IMG/VR virus record: IMGVR_UViG_3300009183_000003
Coordinates: 1 to 64,000 of that record
From: a virus
Length of the DNA: 64,000 nucleotides
Reading direction: 5' to 3' (one strand)
The translations under genes were made by a program, and so were the position numbers. The notes under the pieces were generated by a model. That model was not told where the DNA came from. It ran no database searches and saw only the letters and a program-made list of their open reading frames with translations. The stretch's first letter is position 1. Every line of letters begins with the position of its first letter. Below are positions 27,893 to 37,241 of this stretch, one piece after another.

Positions 27893-28231
27893 ATGAACAT
27901 TAAAGGAAAAATCAAATCGGTAGGCAGCACCGAACAAAAGAGTGCCAAATTTTCTGTTAGAACATTTGTCCTAGAACTAGAGGGTAAGTACCCGGAGTTA
28001 GTAGAGTTCCAATTAGTAAATGACAACACACTCCTAATCAACCCATTCTCATCAGGGGACGAAATCGAAGTCGAGTTCAACCTGAAAGGAAGGGAGTACA
28101 ACGGAAGAGTCTACAACTCTCTCCAGGTTTGGAAAATAACAGGGGAATCAAAACCAAAAAATGAATCCACACCAAAAGCAGAAAGTCCGCAGGGAGAATC
28201 TGAAAAGTCAGAGGAAGACCTCCCCTTCTAA
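27893..28231 (+). CDS. DUF3127-type single-strand-binding protein
   Basis: 112 residues. The OB-fold-like core (KGKIKSVGSTEQKSAKFSVR, VEFQLVNDNTLLINPFSSGD, GRVYNSLQVWKI) is that of DUF3127, a Bacteroidetes family related to SSB. The acidic C-terminal tail ending EEDLPF is the hallmark of SSB proteins and recruits partners such as primase-helicase or nucleases. It coats single-stranded DNA at phage forks and for the RecT-type protein. It is divergent from the replication operon and has its own promoter and terminator. Confidence 0.8.
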   Translation: MNIKGKIKSVGSTEQKSAKFSVRTFVLELEGKYPELVEFQLVNDNTLLINPFSSGDEIEVEFNLKGREYNGRVYNSLQVWKITGESKPKNESTPKAESPQGESEKSEEDLPF

Positions 28232-28245
28232 TATAAAAACAAAGT

Positions 28246-28268
28246 CCCCCTTATTTAGGGGGATTTTT
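28246..28268 (+). terminator. Strong rho-independent terminator
   Basis: CCCCCT and AGGGGG pair around TATTT, followed by a T run (28264-28268). Ends the SSB-like transcript. The T run runs into the next -7 element. Confidence 0.85.
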
Positions 28269-28269
28269 G

Positions 28270-28277
28270 TATTTTTG
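28270..28277 (+). promoter_or_regulatory. -7 element overlapping a terminator tail
   Basis: TATTTTTG immediately follows the terminator, 15 bp before the ATG at 28293. A terminator-then-promoter arrangement isolates gene expression; the -33 box would fall in the terminator stem and is poor. Confidence 0.45.
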
Positions 28278-28292
28278 GATAAAATTAACAGT

Positions 28293-28646
28293 ATGTTCTT
28301 TAAGTCCAAGAAAAGAAGAGAAGAGGAAGAGGATGATAAAAAACCTCTTCCAGTGCTTTGCAGTACCGTCTGCGTAGTATGGAACACCGAAGAAGAAATT
28401 GAAGGCAATCCTGGTCAAGGGCTATACGCTGAATATGTGCCTATAATATTTGATATAACCAAAGTTGCTGCTATACAAGCAGACGTGGAGTTTCGTAACG
28501 ATGGTTCAGCGTCTATAGGTTCAAGAACTTTAGTGTACATTATTGGATCAACAGACCCTCTGATTATTGACGCTCCGTATAAATCGTTTTTAGAATATTT
28601 TACACTTTTAAAATCTAACGAGTTTCATAACAACGCAAACTACTAA
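28293..28646 (+). CDS. Hypothetical protein with charged N-terminus
   Basis: 117 residues from ATG 28293; a longer frame from 28161 crosses the SSB gene and terminator. The N-terminus is charged (KSKKRREEEEDDKKP), then a beta-rich domain with a Cys pair (LCSTVCVVW) follows, ending NANY. No family recognised. Probably read with the metallophosphoesterase that follows by 17 bp. Confidence 0.5.
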   Translation: MFFKSKKRREEEEDDKKPLPVLCSTVCVVWNTEEEIEGNPGQGLYAEYVPIIFDITKVAAIQADVEFRNDGSASIGSRTLVYIIGSTDPLIIDAPYKSFLEYFTLLKSNEFHNNANY

Positions 28647-28663
28647 GTCTTTAAATCAGCTAT

Positions 28664-29821
28664 ATGACAATCCAAAAACTAGTACAGATACTCCACGCTA
28701 GACCAGGTTACTTAAAGTCAGGTCCAAGTTATATAGCAAGAAAATTTAAGGTTAGTCTACAAGATGCTACCGCAGCTTTAAAAGCCGCAAGAGTAGATAG
28801 AAAACAAGTTAATAGAAAGGTTGTAAAGGTTGAGTTGTCCAATGATTCTGATAATGTTATAACCGAGTTCGAACAGTATTTAGATAAAAATGGTATTGAC
28901 CACTCGATGGTTAATTCTGTTAAATACTGGCAAAATATGAAAGGAGAACAAAGGTTCTCTGTAGTAACCAAAAGTGACAGAAGAGCAGAAGAGATTCAAA
29001 AAGACATTGAAGAGTTTGCGGCTAGTTATAGTCCTAAAGCTAGAGTAATAACTAAAGGTAGAAGACCTGACTACAAAGTGAAGTCAACTTTAGAAATTTC
29101 TCTTCCCGATATTCACTATGGAAAGTTAACAGATATTACACTAGAGGAAATGGAAAAACAATTCCTTGATACAATTGAGGACTTAGTTAATAAGGGAAGA
29201 GGTTTAAATATTGAAAGAGTTCTGCTACCAATCGGAAACGATGGAATGAATACAGATGGCATGAGAATGGCTACAACAAAAGGCACTCCTCAGCATGATG
29301 TAATCGGATGGAAAGAATCATTTAAAGGTTACTGGACTTTAATAGTTAGAGCAGTAGATTTCTTAAAAGATGTAGCTCCAGTTGATATAATTGTTGTATC
29401 GGGGAACCATGACTACGAAAGAATGTTTTATGCCGGAGATGTTTTAGCAGGTTGGTATCGTAATGATCCAAATGTTTCTGTAGACAACTCCACAATGCCT
29501 AGAAAATATTATAAGTACGGAAAAAACATGATAATGTTTACTCATGGAGATAATGAGAAGCCTTCTGATATGCCACTAATAATGGCTACCGAGCAACCGG
29601 AAATGTTTGCGTCAACTGAGTTTAGAGAAGCTCATTGTGGTCATTACCATAAAGAACAAGTAAACGAATACCGAGGTGTTAAGGTGAGATTCCTCCCTTC
29701 AATATGTGCGTTAGATGAATGGCATAAAAAAATGGGTTACCAAGCACTAAGAACAGCCCAGGCGTTTATTTGGAACCATGACGAGGGCCTTGAAGGATAT
29801 TTACAGAGTAATGTTAAATAA
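28664..29821 (+). CDS. Metallophosphoesterase / calcineurin-like phosphatase-nuclease
   Basis: 385 residues. A helical N-terminal region (1-60) may be a helix-turn-helix. The catalytic half shows the metallophosphoesterase motif set: PDIHYGK (D149, H151), GND (193), SGNHD (247-250), THGD (H294) and CGHYH (H327/H329). Such enzymes include phage SbcD-like nucleases and phosphatases. The second motif reads GND rather than GD-x-x-D, so activity should be tested. Context beside SSB suggests DNA repair or processing. It lies alone between two intergenic regions. Confidence 0.8.
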   Translation: MTIQKLVQILHARPGYLKSGPSYIARKFKVSLQDATAALKAARVDRKQVNRKVVKVELSNDSDNVITEFEQYLDKNGIDHSMVNSVKYWQNMKGEQRFSVVTKSDRRAEEIQKDIEEFAASYSPKARVITKGRRPDYKVKSTLEISLPDIHYGKLTDITLEEMEKQFLDTIEDLVNKGRGLNIERVLLPIGNDGMNTDGMRMATTKGTPQHDVIGWKESFKGYWTLIVRAVDFLKDVAPVDIIVVSGNHDYERMFYAGDVLAGWYRNDPNVSVDNSTMPRKYYKYGKNMIMFTHGDNEKPSDMPLIMATEQPEMFASTEFREAHCGHYHKEQVNEYRGVKVRFLPSICALDEWHKKMGYQALRTAQAFIWNHDEGLEGYLQSNVK

Positions 29822-29825
29822 AATT

Positions 29826-29927
29826 ATGAAATTATACATTTTGTCATTCAATACTGCCTATGAGACAGAAAATATTAAGAAGGCAATATTGTTGCTCCCC
29901 ACATTTACACAAGTACGAGATCACTAA
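29826..29927 (+). CDS. Possible 33-residue protein
   Basis: MKLYILSFNTAYETENIKK and onward, ending in TAA at 29925. It follows the metallophosphoesterase stop by 4 bp. Short and of low certainty; similar short frames occur beside phage operon ends. Confidence 0.35.
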   Translation: MKLYILSFNTAYETENIKKAILLLPTFTQVRDH

Positions 29928-29930
29928 CAA

Positions 29931-29956
29931 AAAATGGGAACCGTTGTCCCCATTTT
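29931..29956 (+). terminator. Hairpin terminator candidate
   Basis: AAAATGGG and CCCATTTT pair across 10 bases (29931-29956), with a short T run. It would end the 28.3-29.9 kb transcripts. The region 29957-30059 that follows shows no gene. Confidence 0.5.
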
Positions 29957-30059
29957 CTGCACACAAATAAAGAACACAATAACAAAAATCAAGCATCAGA
30001 ACGATGCCGTACAAAAGTACACCAATTCATTCACAAAAAACACACTTAATATTTTCAAA

Positions 30060-30686
30060 ATGAAGTATTTGAATTATTTGCCAGTAGTTATGAAATCAAA
30101 AGATCATCTCGCTGATGGAGTTGACATTGGAGACAAAAGAATTCACATGGTTATTAGAATAGCCTCCGAAGAGGCTGACTACTGGACAAACACAGATTGT
30201 GTTGTTTTTGAAGACTTTGGTAAGTGGAAAAAAGGAGACGAGGTGTTTGTTAAATACGTTGAGATTAGAGAAGTTGTTGGGGCATATAGCGAGGGAAAAA
30301 ACAAGCGTGTTATTGATGTTGGTAATCAGGAAGTTTTATTAGTTAGACCCGACCTTGTGTATTTAACGATGAGAGATGGTGAATTCATTCCTCAAGATGG
30401 ATGGTGTTTAATTAAAAGAGTTCTTGAGAAACCTAAGACATCTTTACTTATTGTGCCAGAAATGTATGACGAGAAGTATAAAGAAAATGAGTGGGAAATA
30501 ATTGCCGTTGGTGGACCTTCTCCTGAAAGTGAGCGTGCATACGGAAAGGATGCCTTACCTCCTATAGGTAAAATTATATTAGGAAAGGATAGTGCTGGAA
30601 TTCCATTAGAGGCAGGACTAAACAAAAAGTTGAAAGAAGAGTATCATCTTATCAGACACAATGAAATATTAGCGTATGAAGTTTGA
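30060..30686 (+). CDS. GroES-like candidate protein
   Basis: 208 residues from ATG 30060; a longer frame from 29934 crosses the terminator. The sequence reads as two similar halves. The first has VDIGDKRIHMVI and GKWKKGDEVFVKYVE, the second PQDGWCLIKRV, SLLIVPE, GKIILGKDSAGI and a final HNEILAYEV. These are reminiscent of GroES-type barrels, which end in a '-ILAxV' strand, though the match is weak. It overlaps the following gene by 11 bp and opens the morphogenesis operon, where co-chaperonins for capsid folding are usual. Confidence 0.45.
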   Translation: MKYLNYLPVVMKSKDHLADGVDIGDKRIHMVIRIASEEADYWTNTDCVVFEDFGKWKKGDEVFVKYVEIREVVGAYSEGKNKRVIDVGNQEVLLVRPDLVYLTMRDGEFIPQDGWCLIKRVLEKPKTSLLIVPEMYDEKYKENEWEIIAVGGPSPESERAYGKDALPPIGKIILGKDSAGIPLEAGLNKKLKEEYHLIRHNEILAYEV

Positions 30687-31341
30687 ACATAATGAGTTTA
30701 ACAAACTAAAATACCCGATTCATAAAATACCATTAGGCACACCTGTGCTTTTTGAGTTCTCTGACTTATCTAAGTTCTCCATAATATTTGCGGCAAACGA
30801 TTTACCTAAGAAGTTAGATCCCGATATTGTTATGCGGTACTTGATTTATATGTACGACTTAGGTTCTCCAGGTCAGGGTATTCCTGATTTGAAGAGAAGA
30901 AAAGTGTGGGCATTGCAATGTTTAAACCTTGAGCCTCCATACGATGATGTGATTAAGGATATGCTCAACTGGAAAATTAAGGGGGTAAATAGAAGGGCAA
31001 TATATTTCCTTATGTTGATGGGTGGTGAGCAATACATGGTTTGGAAGTCTGCTGAAGAGGCTCTCTTGCGTTATACAGAATTAGAGATTAAATTAGAGGC
31101 TGAAGATGAAGTTGCTCAAGCTAAAATAGTTCAGGCAGAAAAGACTCGAAGAGAAATTATTAATATGACCATGAGTCAAATTACAGCTTCAAAGACTCAA
31201 TTCCTACAAGGTGAAAAGAGTAAGGAACTAGAGGAAGAGTTGACCGAGTTTACTTTATTAGACTCTTTAGGCATAAGACCTGAAGAGTATATTCGTGAAT
31301 TTGAACAAAATGGTGATGTATTCCCAGAGATAGATGCGTGA
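30676..31341 (+). CDS. Putative terminase-adjacent protein (possible small subunit)
   Basis: 221 residues, helical. The N-terminal half has hydrophobic helices (LFEFSDLSKFSIIFAANDLP), and a coiled-coil region occupies about 130-200 (LEIKLEAEDEVAQAKIVQAEKTRREI). Overlap with both neighbours (11 bp and 8 bp) and position directly before TerL suggest a small-terminase or packaging-regulator role. No HTH or known family match was seen, so this is positional inference. Confidence 0.45.
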   Translation: MKFEHNEFNKLKYPIHKIPLGTPVLFEFSDLSKFSIIFAANDLPKKLDPDIVMRYLIYMYDLGSPGQGIPDLKRRKVWALQCLNLEPPYDDVIKDMLNWKIKGVNRRAIYFLMLMGGEQYMVWKSAEEALLRYTELEIKLEAEDEVAQAKIVQAEKTRREIINMTMSQITASKTQFLQGEKSKELEEELTEFTLLDSLGIRPEEYIREFEQNGDVFPEIDA

Positions 31342-33742
31342 AGTAAAATATAAATACAACCGACCCGAAGAGTTCATTGTTGTTAATAACGATGATGAGG
31401 ACTTGTACCCAACAAAAATAAAAGTCCCCACTCTTGAGGAGTATTATAAATTACCTTACGAAGAGGCAATAAAAAAAGTTGAAGGGTATGGACTTCCTCC
31501 CGAAAAACAGAAGTTTACATACCAGGATATGCCGTCAAAGTTAGTAGAGATTGAGTCTATTATCCGTAGAAAGAAACAGATGAAGCCTAAGGATGTTGTG
31601 AAGTTAGAGGATATTGATGAGGAGTTATTTAATGATGTTTCCCATTATTCAAAAGAAATAAATTGGATTAAGAGACAAATCAAAAGGCACTACAAGGGTT
31701 ATTTCTTTTTCAATAATGGCACCCCAACATATATGCCTGGGTGTCAGTACACATATCTAAACTATTGGCCAATTGGTAACGGAAGAAATACAAAGGGATT
31801 AGCGGAATATAGAGACAGGGATAGGAAGTGGTTCTTGACTGTTATGTATGCGTACACAACGCAAGAGGCTTTCTATAAGTTTAAGGTTGTTTACCTTGAA
31901 AAGAAAAAGAGTTATGTTCGTTACTTCAATATGCAAAAAAGCGTGGATGAGTTTAAAGAAAAGCATCCTGATTGTTATGTAGAAAAAGGAGAGTACACGA
32001 TAGATACAGGCGAGAGAACAACTTACGGAGTAATCTACCCAAAACACCGAAGAGAGGGGGCAACCTCTCGTGCAGGTTTTATGAATTGGTATGTGACGGC
32101 AACCCTAGGTATACAAAGGTTTGGAGGTATACAAAGTATGTCGGACTACCACTCTACTCAAGTGTTTGTGGACCACATTGCAAAGCGTCTCCGCAGAATG
32201 CCCTTCTTCTTTAAGTTAATGACGGAAGGTTCTTCTGTTCCAAAGGAAGCGATACAATTTACAGCACCTGCAAATAGAACAGCAGGCGGTGTTGGAACAA
32301 CTTCTCTACCTCCACACGAGGGTTGGATAAATCACCGACCATCTGGAGAGAGAGCTTATGACATGGAAAAACTTCACTTTATTCACCACGATGAGGTTGG
32401 AAAGATTGACCCCAAAGCAGGTATTAACATTAATGTTGTTGATAGATGGAGAGTTGTTATGAAGTGTCTCGCACAGGGACCATACATTCATGGCATCGGT
32501 CTCCTCACCTCGACATTAGGTGAGATGGAAAAGGGTGGTGGTGAGCAAATGAAAAAACTTATTCTAGGATCTCGCTTTAACGAAAGGAACGACAACGGGC
32601 AAACAATGACAGGACTTCTCACTCTATTCTTTCCTGCCCATGATGGTTTGGATGGTTTTATTGACGAGTTCGGAAACTCTATTATTGAAGACCCGGAGAA
32701 GCCAACAAAGAATGTTGATGGAAAATTTGTTTCGATGGGAGCAAAGACCTATCTCCAAAATAAACGAAGAGCGTTTGAAATGAACGGAGACCAAACAGGG
32801 CTTATTGAAGAGATGCAAAACTTTCCAATGAACTTAAAGGAGTGCTTTATGTCAGCATCGAAAGACTCTTCTTTCCCTGTCCTCAAGATAAGAAAAAGAA
32901 TTACAGAGTTGACTTTTGAAAAACACAAAACTCGTAGGTACAACTTTGAGTGGGAAAATGGAAGATGCTCAAAAGTAAAACTTGTTGAAGATGATGAGGG
33001 TAAGTTTATCATCTCATATCTTCCTCCATCAGGGGCAAGAAACCTGAAAGAGTGGGACTCTGACTTAGAGTCTTGGAAGCCAGCTTGGACTGTTATGAGT
33101 AAGTTTGTGATGGGGGCTGACCCTGCTAAATACGAATCCCATGAAGTAAGCGGTAAGAAAAAGTCTTACAACGCAGGCGCAATGTATTACAAGAAAGATG
33201 ATCACCTTGACGGGGATACAGGTCTGCTTATTAAGCCAAGAGGAATGTGGGCATCCGATAAGTTTGTCCTCACTTATAAACAAAGAGATGTTGGAAGAGA
33301 GGAATATTGCGATGATATGGCAAAGGCTTGTATGTTTTTTGGAGCAATGTTATACCCCGAGATGAATATTACCTTCCTTTACGAAAAGTTTTTAGAGTGG
33401 GGTTTAAAAGGATATCTCTTATACGACATGGACGAAAATGGATTCAGAAAGCCACTTCCAGGAAGGATAACTACAGACGGCTCAAGTAATTCTGCAAAGC
33501 AAGACATCTTTGATTGTTGGGAACATTACTTAAAAAATGGCGTTGAAGGAGAGAACCACATTGAGGTTTTAGAGGAGTGTGCTAACATTGACGGCAAGCA
33601 AGAAATGACAAAATACGATTTATTTGCTGCTGGAGGCTACGCACTTTTGGGAAGTAAGTCAGTTTACCCTAAATTTGTAGAATTAAATGAGCAGTCTATG
33701 AATATAGATTCAAAACTTTTTGATACATTTGATTATTATTAA
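31334..33742 (+). CDS. terL: Terminase large subunit (TerL)
   Basis: 802 residues. The N-terminal ATPase has an atypical Walker A (KHRREGATS, about 237-245) and a Walker B ending FIHHDE (D353/E354). The C-terminal nuclease starts with VMGADPAKYE (D596), with further acidic positions later. Length and motif order fit the large terminases of crAss-like and related podoviruses. It packages DNA through the portal encoded 3 bp downstream and cuts it. An N-terminal ~100-residue extension precedes the ATPase. Confidence 0.9.
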   Translation: MREVKYKYNRPEEFIVVNNDDEDLYPTKIKVPTLEEYYKLPYEEAIKKVEGYGLPPEKQKFTYQDMPSKLVEIESIIRRKKQMKPKDVVKLEDIDEELFNDVSHYSKEINWIKRQIKRHYKGYFFFNNGTPTYMPGCQYTYLNYWPIGNGRNTKGLAEYRDRDRKWFLTVMYAYTTQEAFYKFKVVYLEKKKSYVRYFNMQKSVDEFKEKHPDCYVEKGEYTIDTGERTTYGVIYPKHRREGATSRAGFMNWYVTATLGIQRFGGIQSMSDYHSTQVFVDHIAKRLRRMPFFFKLMTEGSSVPKEAIQFTAPANRTAGGVGTTSLPPHEGWINHRPSGERAYDMEKLHFIHHDEVGKIDPKAGININVVDRWRVVMKCLAQGPYIHGIGLLTSTLGEMEKGGGEQMKKLILGSRFNERNDNGQTMTGLLTLFFPAHDGLDGFIDEFGNSIIEDPEKPTKNVDGKFVSMGAKTYLQNKRRAFEMNGDQTGLIEEMQNFPMNLKECFMSASKDSSFPVLKIRKRITELTFEKHKTRRYNFEWENGRCSKVKLVEDDEGKFIISYLPPSGARNLKEWDSDLESWKPAWTVMSKFVMGADPAKYESHEVSGKKKSYNAGAMYYKKDDHLDGDTGLLIKPRGMWASDKFVLTYKQRDVGREEYCDDMAKACMFFGAMLYPEMNITFLYEKFLEWGLKGYLLYDMDENGFRKPLPGRITTDGSSNSAKQDIFDCWEHYLKNGVEGENHIEVLEECANIDGKQEMTKYDLFAAGGYALLGSKSVYPKFVELNEQSMNIDSKLFDTFDYY

Positions 33743-33745
33743 AGT

Positions 33746-36079
33746 ATGAGCGAATATACAATCTTGTGGCCAAAGGATGATATTGATCCTAAAAAGAAAG
33801 ACAACAACTGGTTGTCTCAAATTGGCCGTGCTATTTTTTATCGTTACGAAAATAACAAAACTTATTTTGGCCGACAAGATATTGCTCGTTTATTTGAGAT
33901 AAGAAACTACTCTGAAGGAAGACAAAACCAACAGAAGTATATTGATATGTGGATTCAGCGAGGGGAAGAAAAGACAAGTCTATCAAGCCCTAACGCACAA
34001 GCTCAACGTATTCGTAGAAAAGGTTACGCAAACATGAACTTTGAGATTTTCTCAATAGCACCTGAGTTAAAGAGAGTTATTCATTCTGTTATAGGTACTG
34101 ATAATCAGCGTATTCAAGTTGATTGTATTAACCCGGAGATTAAAAATAAGAAAGCGTTAGATAAGGCAACCCTTTACGTTAAGTCGAAGATGGAGCCTTT
34201 AATGAAAGATTTAGGAATGCCGCAAGTTGGTGAGGGAGAATTTCTACCTCAGAACCCTGGTGAGTTAGATGTATTCGAAAGTCTTGGTGGGTTTAAACAA
34301 AACTTAGAAATTACTTTAGAGAAGTTAATAGAGTTAGGTTTTACAAATAGTGATTGGGGAAAGATAGAGCGTCAGTTAAAAGACGATGCTATCAACTTCA
34401 ACTTTATGGTTTGTAAAGACTACACAGACGCTCATACAGGCATGGCAAAGGTTAAGTATGTAGACGTAACCAAATTTATTTGTGCTTGGACGGATGACTC
34501 TCAAGGGGACAATACTCCATTTGCAGGACACTTTGAAAAATATAGCATTCCTCAGATTAGAGACTTGCTCATCCAAAACGGCTGGACTGAGGAGGATACC
34601 GAAAGACAAGTTAACAGAATTGCTAAGTGGGCGTTTGATTTAACTTATTCAAACGATAGATACGGATGGTCTTGGTATTGTCAAAGAGATACTATCACGG
34701 ATCGTATGCGTTACGATGATTTCTTTGTGGACGTTCTTGAGTTCGAATATATTTCGAAGGATACTCAGTTCTACAAAAAGAAAGATCGTGATGGTATTCA
34801 CACATTCTACTCAGACAAGTTTGGGGAATATGTAAATACAGATAAGAAGAAAACAGTTATTGTAGACGCTCACGTTATTTACGAGGGGTACTTTATCCCA
34901 GGAGCAAACATCACAGTAGGTGGTAAGCAGAAGAACATGAAGAGAGTGAGCAAGCAAAAGCCTCAAATCTCTTACCGCTTTGAAAGAGTACCGGGAAAGG
35001 CTATCACAGAAACAGCCATACCTATTTACGACTCTCTTCAAATCAATCACCTTAAACTACAGGCAGCCAAACTAGCCGCTGCTCCAAAGGGTATTGCGAT
35101 TGACATCGGGGCATTAAACATTAATAGCATAGCAGGTTCGATGTACACCCCATTTGACCTTGTTCAAGTATATTCTCACACAGGTAATTTCTTTTACAGA
35201 TCTTCTTTATTAGGAGGTAAGGTAAACACAAATAAGACCTTTGATGAATTAGAGGGTGGTATAGGTAAACAATTGTCCGAATGGATTTTAGCTTACCAAC
35301 ATGACGTAGAGAAATTACTACAAATTACAGGCATTACCCCAACCATGGCAGGTTCTCCTGCAAAGGGTGATAAGTTAGTTGGCGTAGCTGAATTAGAAGT
35401 AGAGGCTACTAACAATGCATTGTGGCCACTACAACAAGCGTTAGAGCGTTTGAAAGTTAAGATGGGCCAGAACATTGCTTTGCGTGCTATGACAACCATG
35501 CGTTTTGATAGCGAGGTGAAAGACTACTACGCTGAAGTGTTTGGCAAAACATCAATCGATTACTTATTACCTGCGGCTGACTTTACGCTAGACGAGTTAG
35601 GTATATCCCTCAGCAACAAGATATCAGCGACTCAGAAGTTTAAAATTGCAGAAGCCGCTGAGACCGCATTAAAAGTTGGTCGTAACGGAATGCCTGAGAT
35701 AGAACTCTCTGACTACACCATGATTCTTGAAATGTTGGAGAAGGGGCGTTTAAAAGAAGCAACTTGGTACTTGACATACAAGAGCAGTAAGAAACGTCAG
35801 TACAACGACCAGATGGCTGCTCAGAACCAACAAGCACAGGCTCAATCTCTACAAGAGTTAGAGTTGATGAAGCAGAAAGGTGAGATGGAGTTAATGCAGA
35901 TGAAGGCTAAGATAGAGGTTGAAAAAGAGGCAGCCCTCTCTAACATTAGAGTTAAAGAAAAACAAATGATTATTGCCGCTGAAACTCAAGGAACAATTGA
36001 GGAGATTAAAGCAGAGGCATACTTACAAGAACAGACTGGTGCTGAAATCACAGGTAAGTTCCGTAAACCAAGCGCATAA
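33746..36079 (+). CDS. Portal protein
   Basis: 777 residues, directly after TerL. Sequence and length resemble portals of crAss-like phages: a polar N-terminus, a central region with long helices (about 230-620), and a C-terminal coiled coil (about 690-777, QAQSLQELELMKQKGEMELM and on). It forms the ring at the capsid vertex that binds TerL and later the connector proteins. The next gene is a scaffold-like protein. Confidence 0.8.
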   Translation: MSEYTILWPKDDIDPKKKDNNWLSQIGRAIFYRYENNKTYFGRQDIARLFEIRNYSEGRQNQQKYIDMWIQRGEEKTSLSSPNAQAQRIRRKGYANMNFEIFSIAPELKRVIHSVIGTDNQRIQVDCINPEIKNKKALDKATLYVKSKMEPLMKDLGMPQVGEGEFLPQNPGELDVFESLGGFKQNLEITLEKLIELGFTNSDWGKIERQLKDDAINFNFMVCKDYTDAHTGMAKVKYVDVTKFICAWTDDSQGDNTPFAGHFEKYSIPQIRDLLIQNGWTEEDTERQVNRIAKWAFDLTYSNDRYGWSWYCQRDTITDRMRYDDFFVDVLEFEYISKDTQFYKKKDRDGIHTFYSDKFGEYVNTDKKKTVIVDAHVIYEGYFIPGANITVGGKQKNMKRVSKQKPQISYRFERVPGKAITETAIPIYDSLQINHLKLQAAKLAAAPKGIAIDIGALNINSIAGSMYTPFDLVQVYSHTGNFFYRSSLLGGKVNTNKTFDELEGGIGKQLSEWILAYQHDVEKLLQITGITPTMAGSPAKGDKLVGVAELEVEATNNALWPLQQALERLKVKMGQNIALRAMTTMRFDSEVKDYYAEVFGKTSIDYLLPAADFTLDELGISLSNKISATQKFKIAEAAETALKVGRNGMPEIELSDYTMILEMLEKGRLKEATWYLTYKSSKKRQYNDQMAAQNQQAQAQSLQELELMKQKGEMELMQMKAKIEVEKEAALSNIRVKEKQMIIAAETQGTIEEIKAEAYLQEQTGAEITGKFRKPSA

Positions 36080-36097
36080 ACACAAAAACAACACATA

Positions 36098-37201
36098 ATG
36101 GAAAATCAAGAACAAGCTACGCCTACAAGCATTTTTAGTGCCTTAGGTTTGGAGAACCCGACTCCTACACCGGTGGAAATTTCAGAAGAGCCAACGCCTT
36201 CTTTTGAGCCAACGGCAACTCCTGATGGTGGCGAACCTGCTCCAATAGCAGACACTACTATTAATGATGACACCACCTTCAAGGCATCTGACTTAAGAGC
36301 AATCTTCGGGGACTTTGAGTCTATGGACTCTATCAAGCAAAAGTATTCTGGCTTTGAAGAAAGAGCAAAGAAATACGATGAGTTTGAGCCTTTAATATCT
36401 CAGCAGGAGAGTTTAATGAAAGAGTTAGAGTCTCCATTTGCAAACGAAAAACTTGCAGGGCTTAATTCATTTATCAGAAACACAGGAATTAACGACTTAG
36501 ATGTTGCTAGTAAATTTGTCGGAAAAACATCCGAAGAGATTAAACAAACTCCAATTCAAGTCATGGCACTTGCTCAAGTTATTCAAGAGCCAGACTTGTT
36601 AAACAATATGTCTTTTGAAGACCTATGCGAGGCAATTGCAGACGAGAACAGCACTTACGCTGACGTTACTTTTGAAGACGCTCCAAAGGTGATGAAAATG
36701 AAAATTGGAAAAAACATTGCTATAGTCGAAGAAAAATTACAAAATATAGGACAGAATAAAGATTTTGTTGCATCTTTGCGTAACCAATATAACGAGTCTA
36801 AAGAGACTGTTGCGAAGGCGGTTCAGGAATGGAAGCCTACAATTGAAAAACTGACTGATTTGAAAGAGGTGGAGTATGACCTTGAGGGGTATAAAGTGAA
36901 GGCGCAGGTGTCTGCGGAAACCCGAACTCAGCTTCAAAAAGAGATTACAAATATCATCGCTTCAAATCCATCTTTACCAGATGACCAAAGTATTGAGCTT
37001 ATAAACACATATGTTCGGAGCCGAATAGAAAATTTAGAAGCAGCCAATATTTATAAATCTCTTATATCAGCCGCTAAAGGGGAGGCCCTTGAAAAATCGG
37101 TTAAAGAGTTTCATAACGGATCGTCTGTTGCTAGACCGGAAAAGCAGGGTGGAACTAATGAGAAGAGTCAATTGTTGCAATACTTCGAAGGACAGATTTA
37201 A
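36098..37201 (+). CDS. Scaffold-like protein
   Basis: 367 residues with a Pro/Thr/Glu-rich, likely disordered N-terminus (1-65), then acidic helices (about 70-350). Between portal and major capsid protein, an acidic helical protein with a disordered start is the usual form of an internal scaffold. No protease motif was seen. Ends just before the A/T-rich spacer that precedes the capsid gene. Confidence 0.65.
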   Translation: MENQEQATPTSIFSALGLENPTPTPVEISEEPTPSFEPTATPDGGEPAPIADTTINDDTTFKASDLRAIFGDFESMDSIKQKYSGFEERAKKYDEFEPLISQQESLMKELESPFANEKLAGLNSFIRNTGINDLDVASKFVGKTSEEIKQTPIQVMALAQVIQEPDLLNNMSFEDLCEAIADENSTYADVTFEDAPKVMKMKIGKNIAIVEEKLQNIGQNKDFVASLRNQYNESKETVAKAVQEWKPTIEKLTDLKEVEYDLEGYKVKAQVSAETRTQLQKEITNIIASNPSLPDDQSIELINTYVRSRIENLEAANIYKSLISAAKGEALEKSVKEFHNGSSVARPEKQGGTNEKSQLLQYFEGQI

Positions 37202-37241
37202 GGAAAAAATAAATTTTTTTATTAATTAATACTTTACCAAA

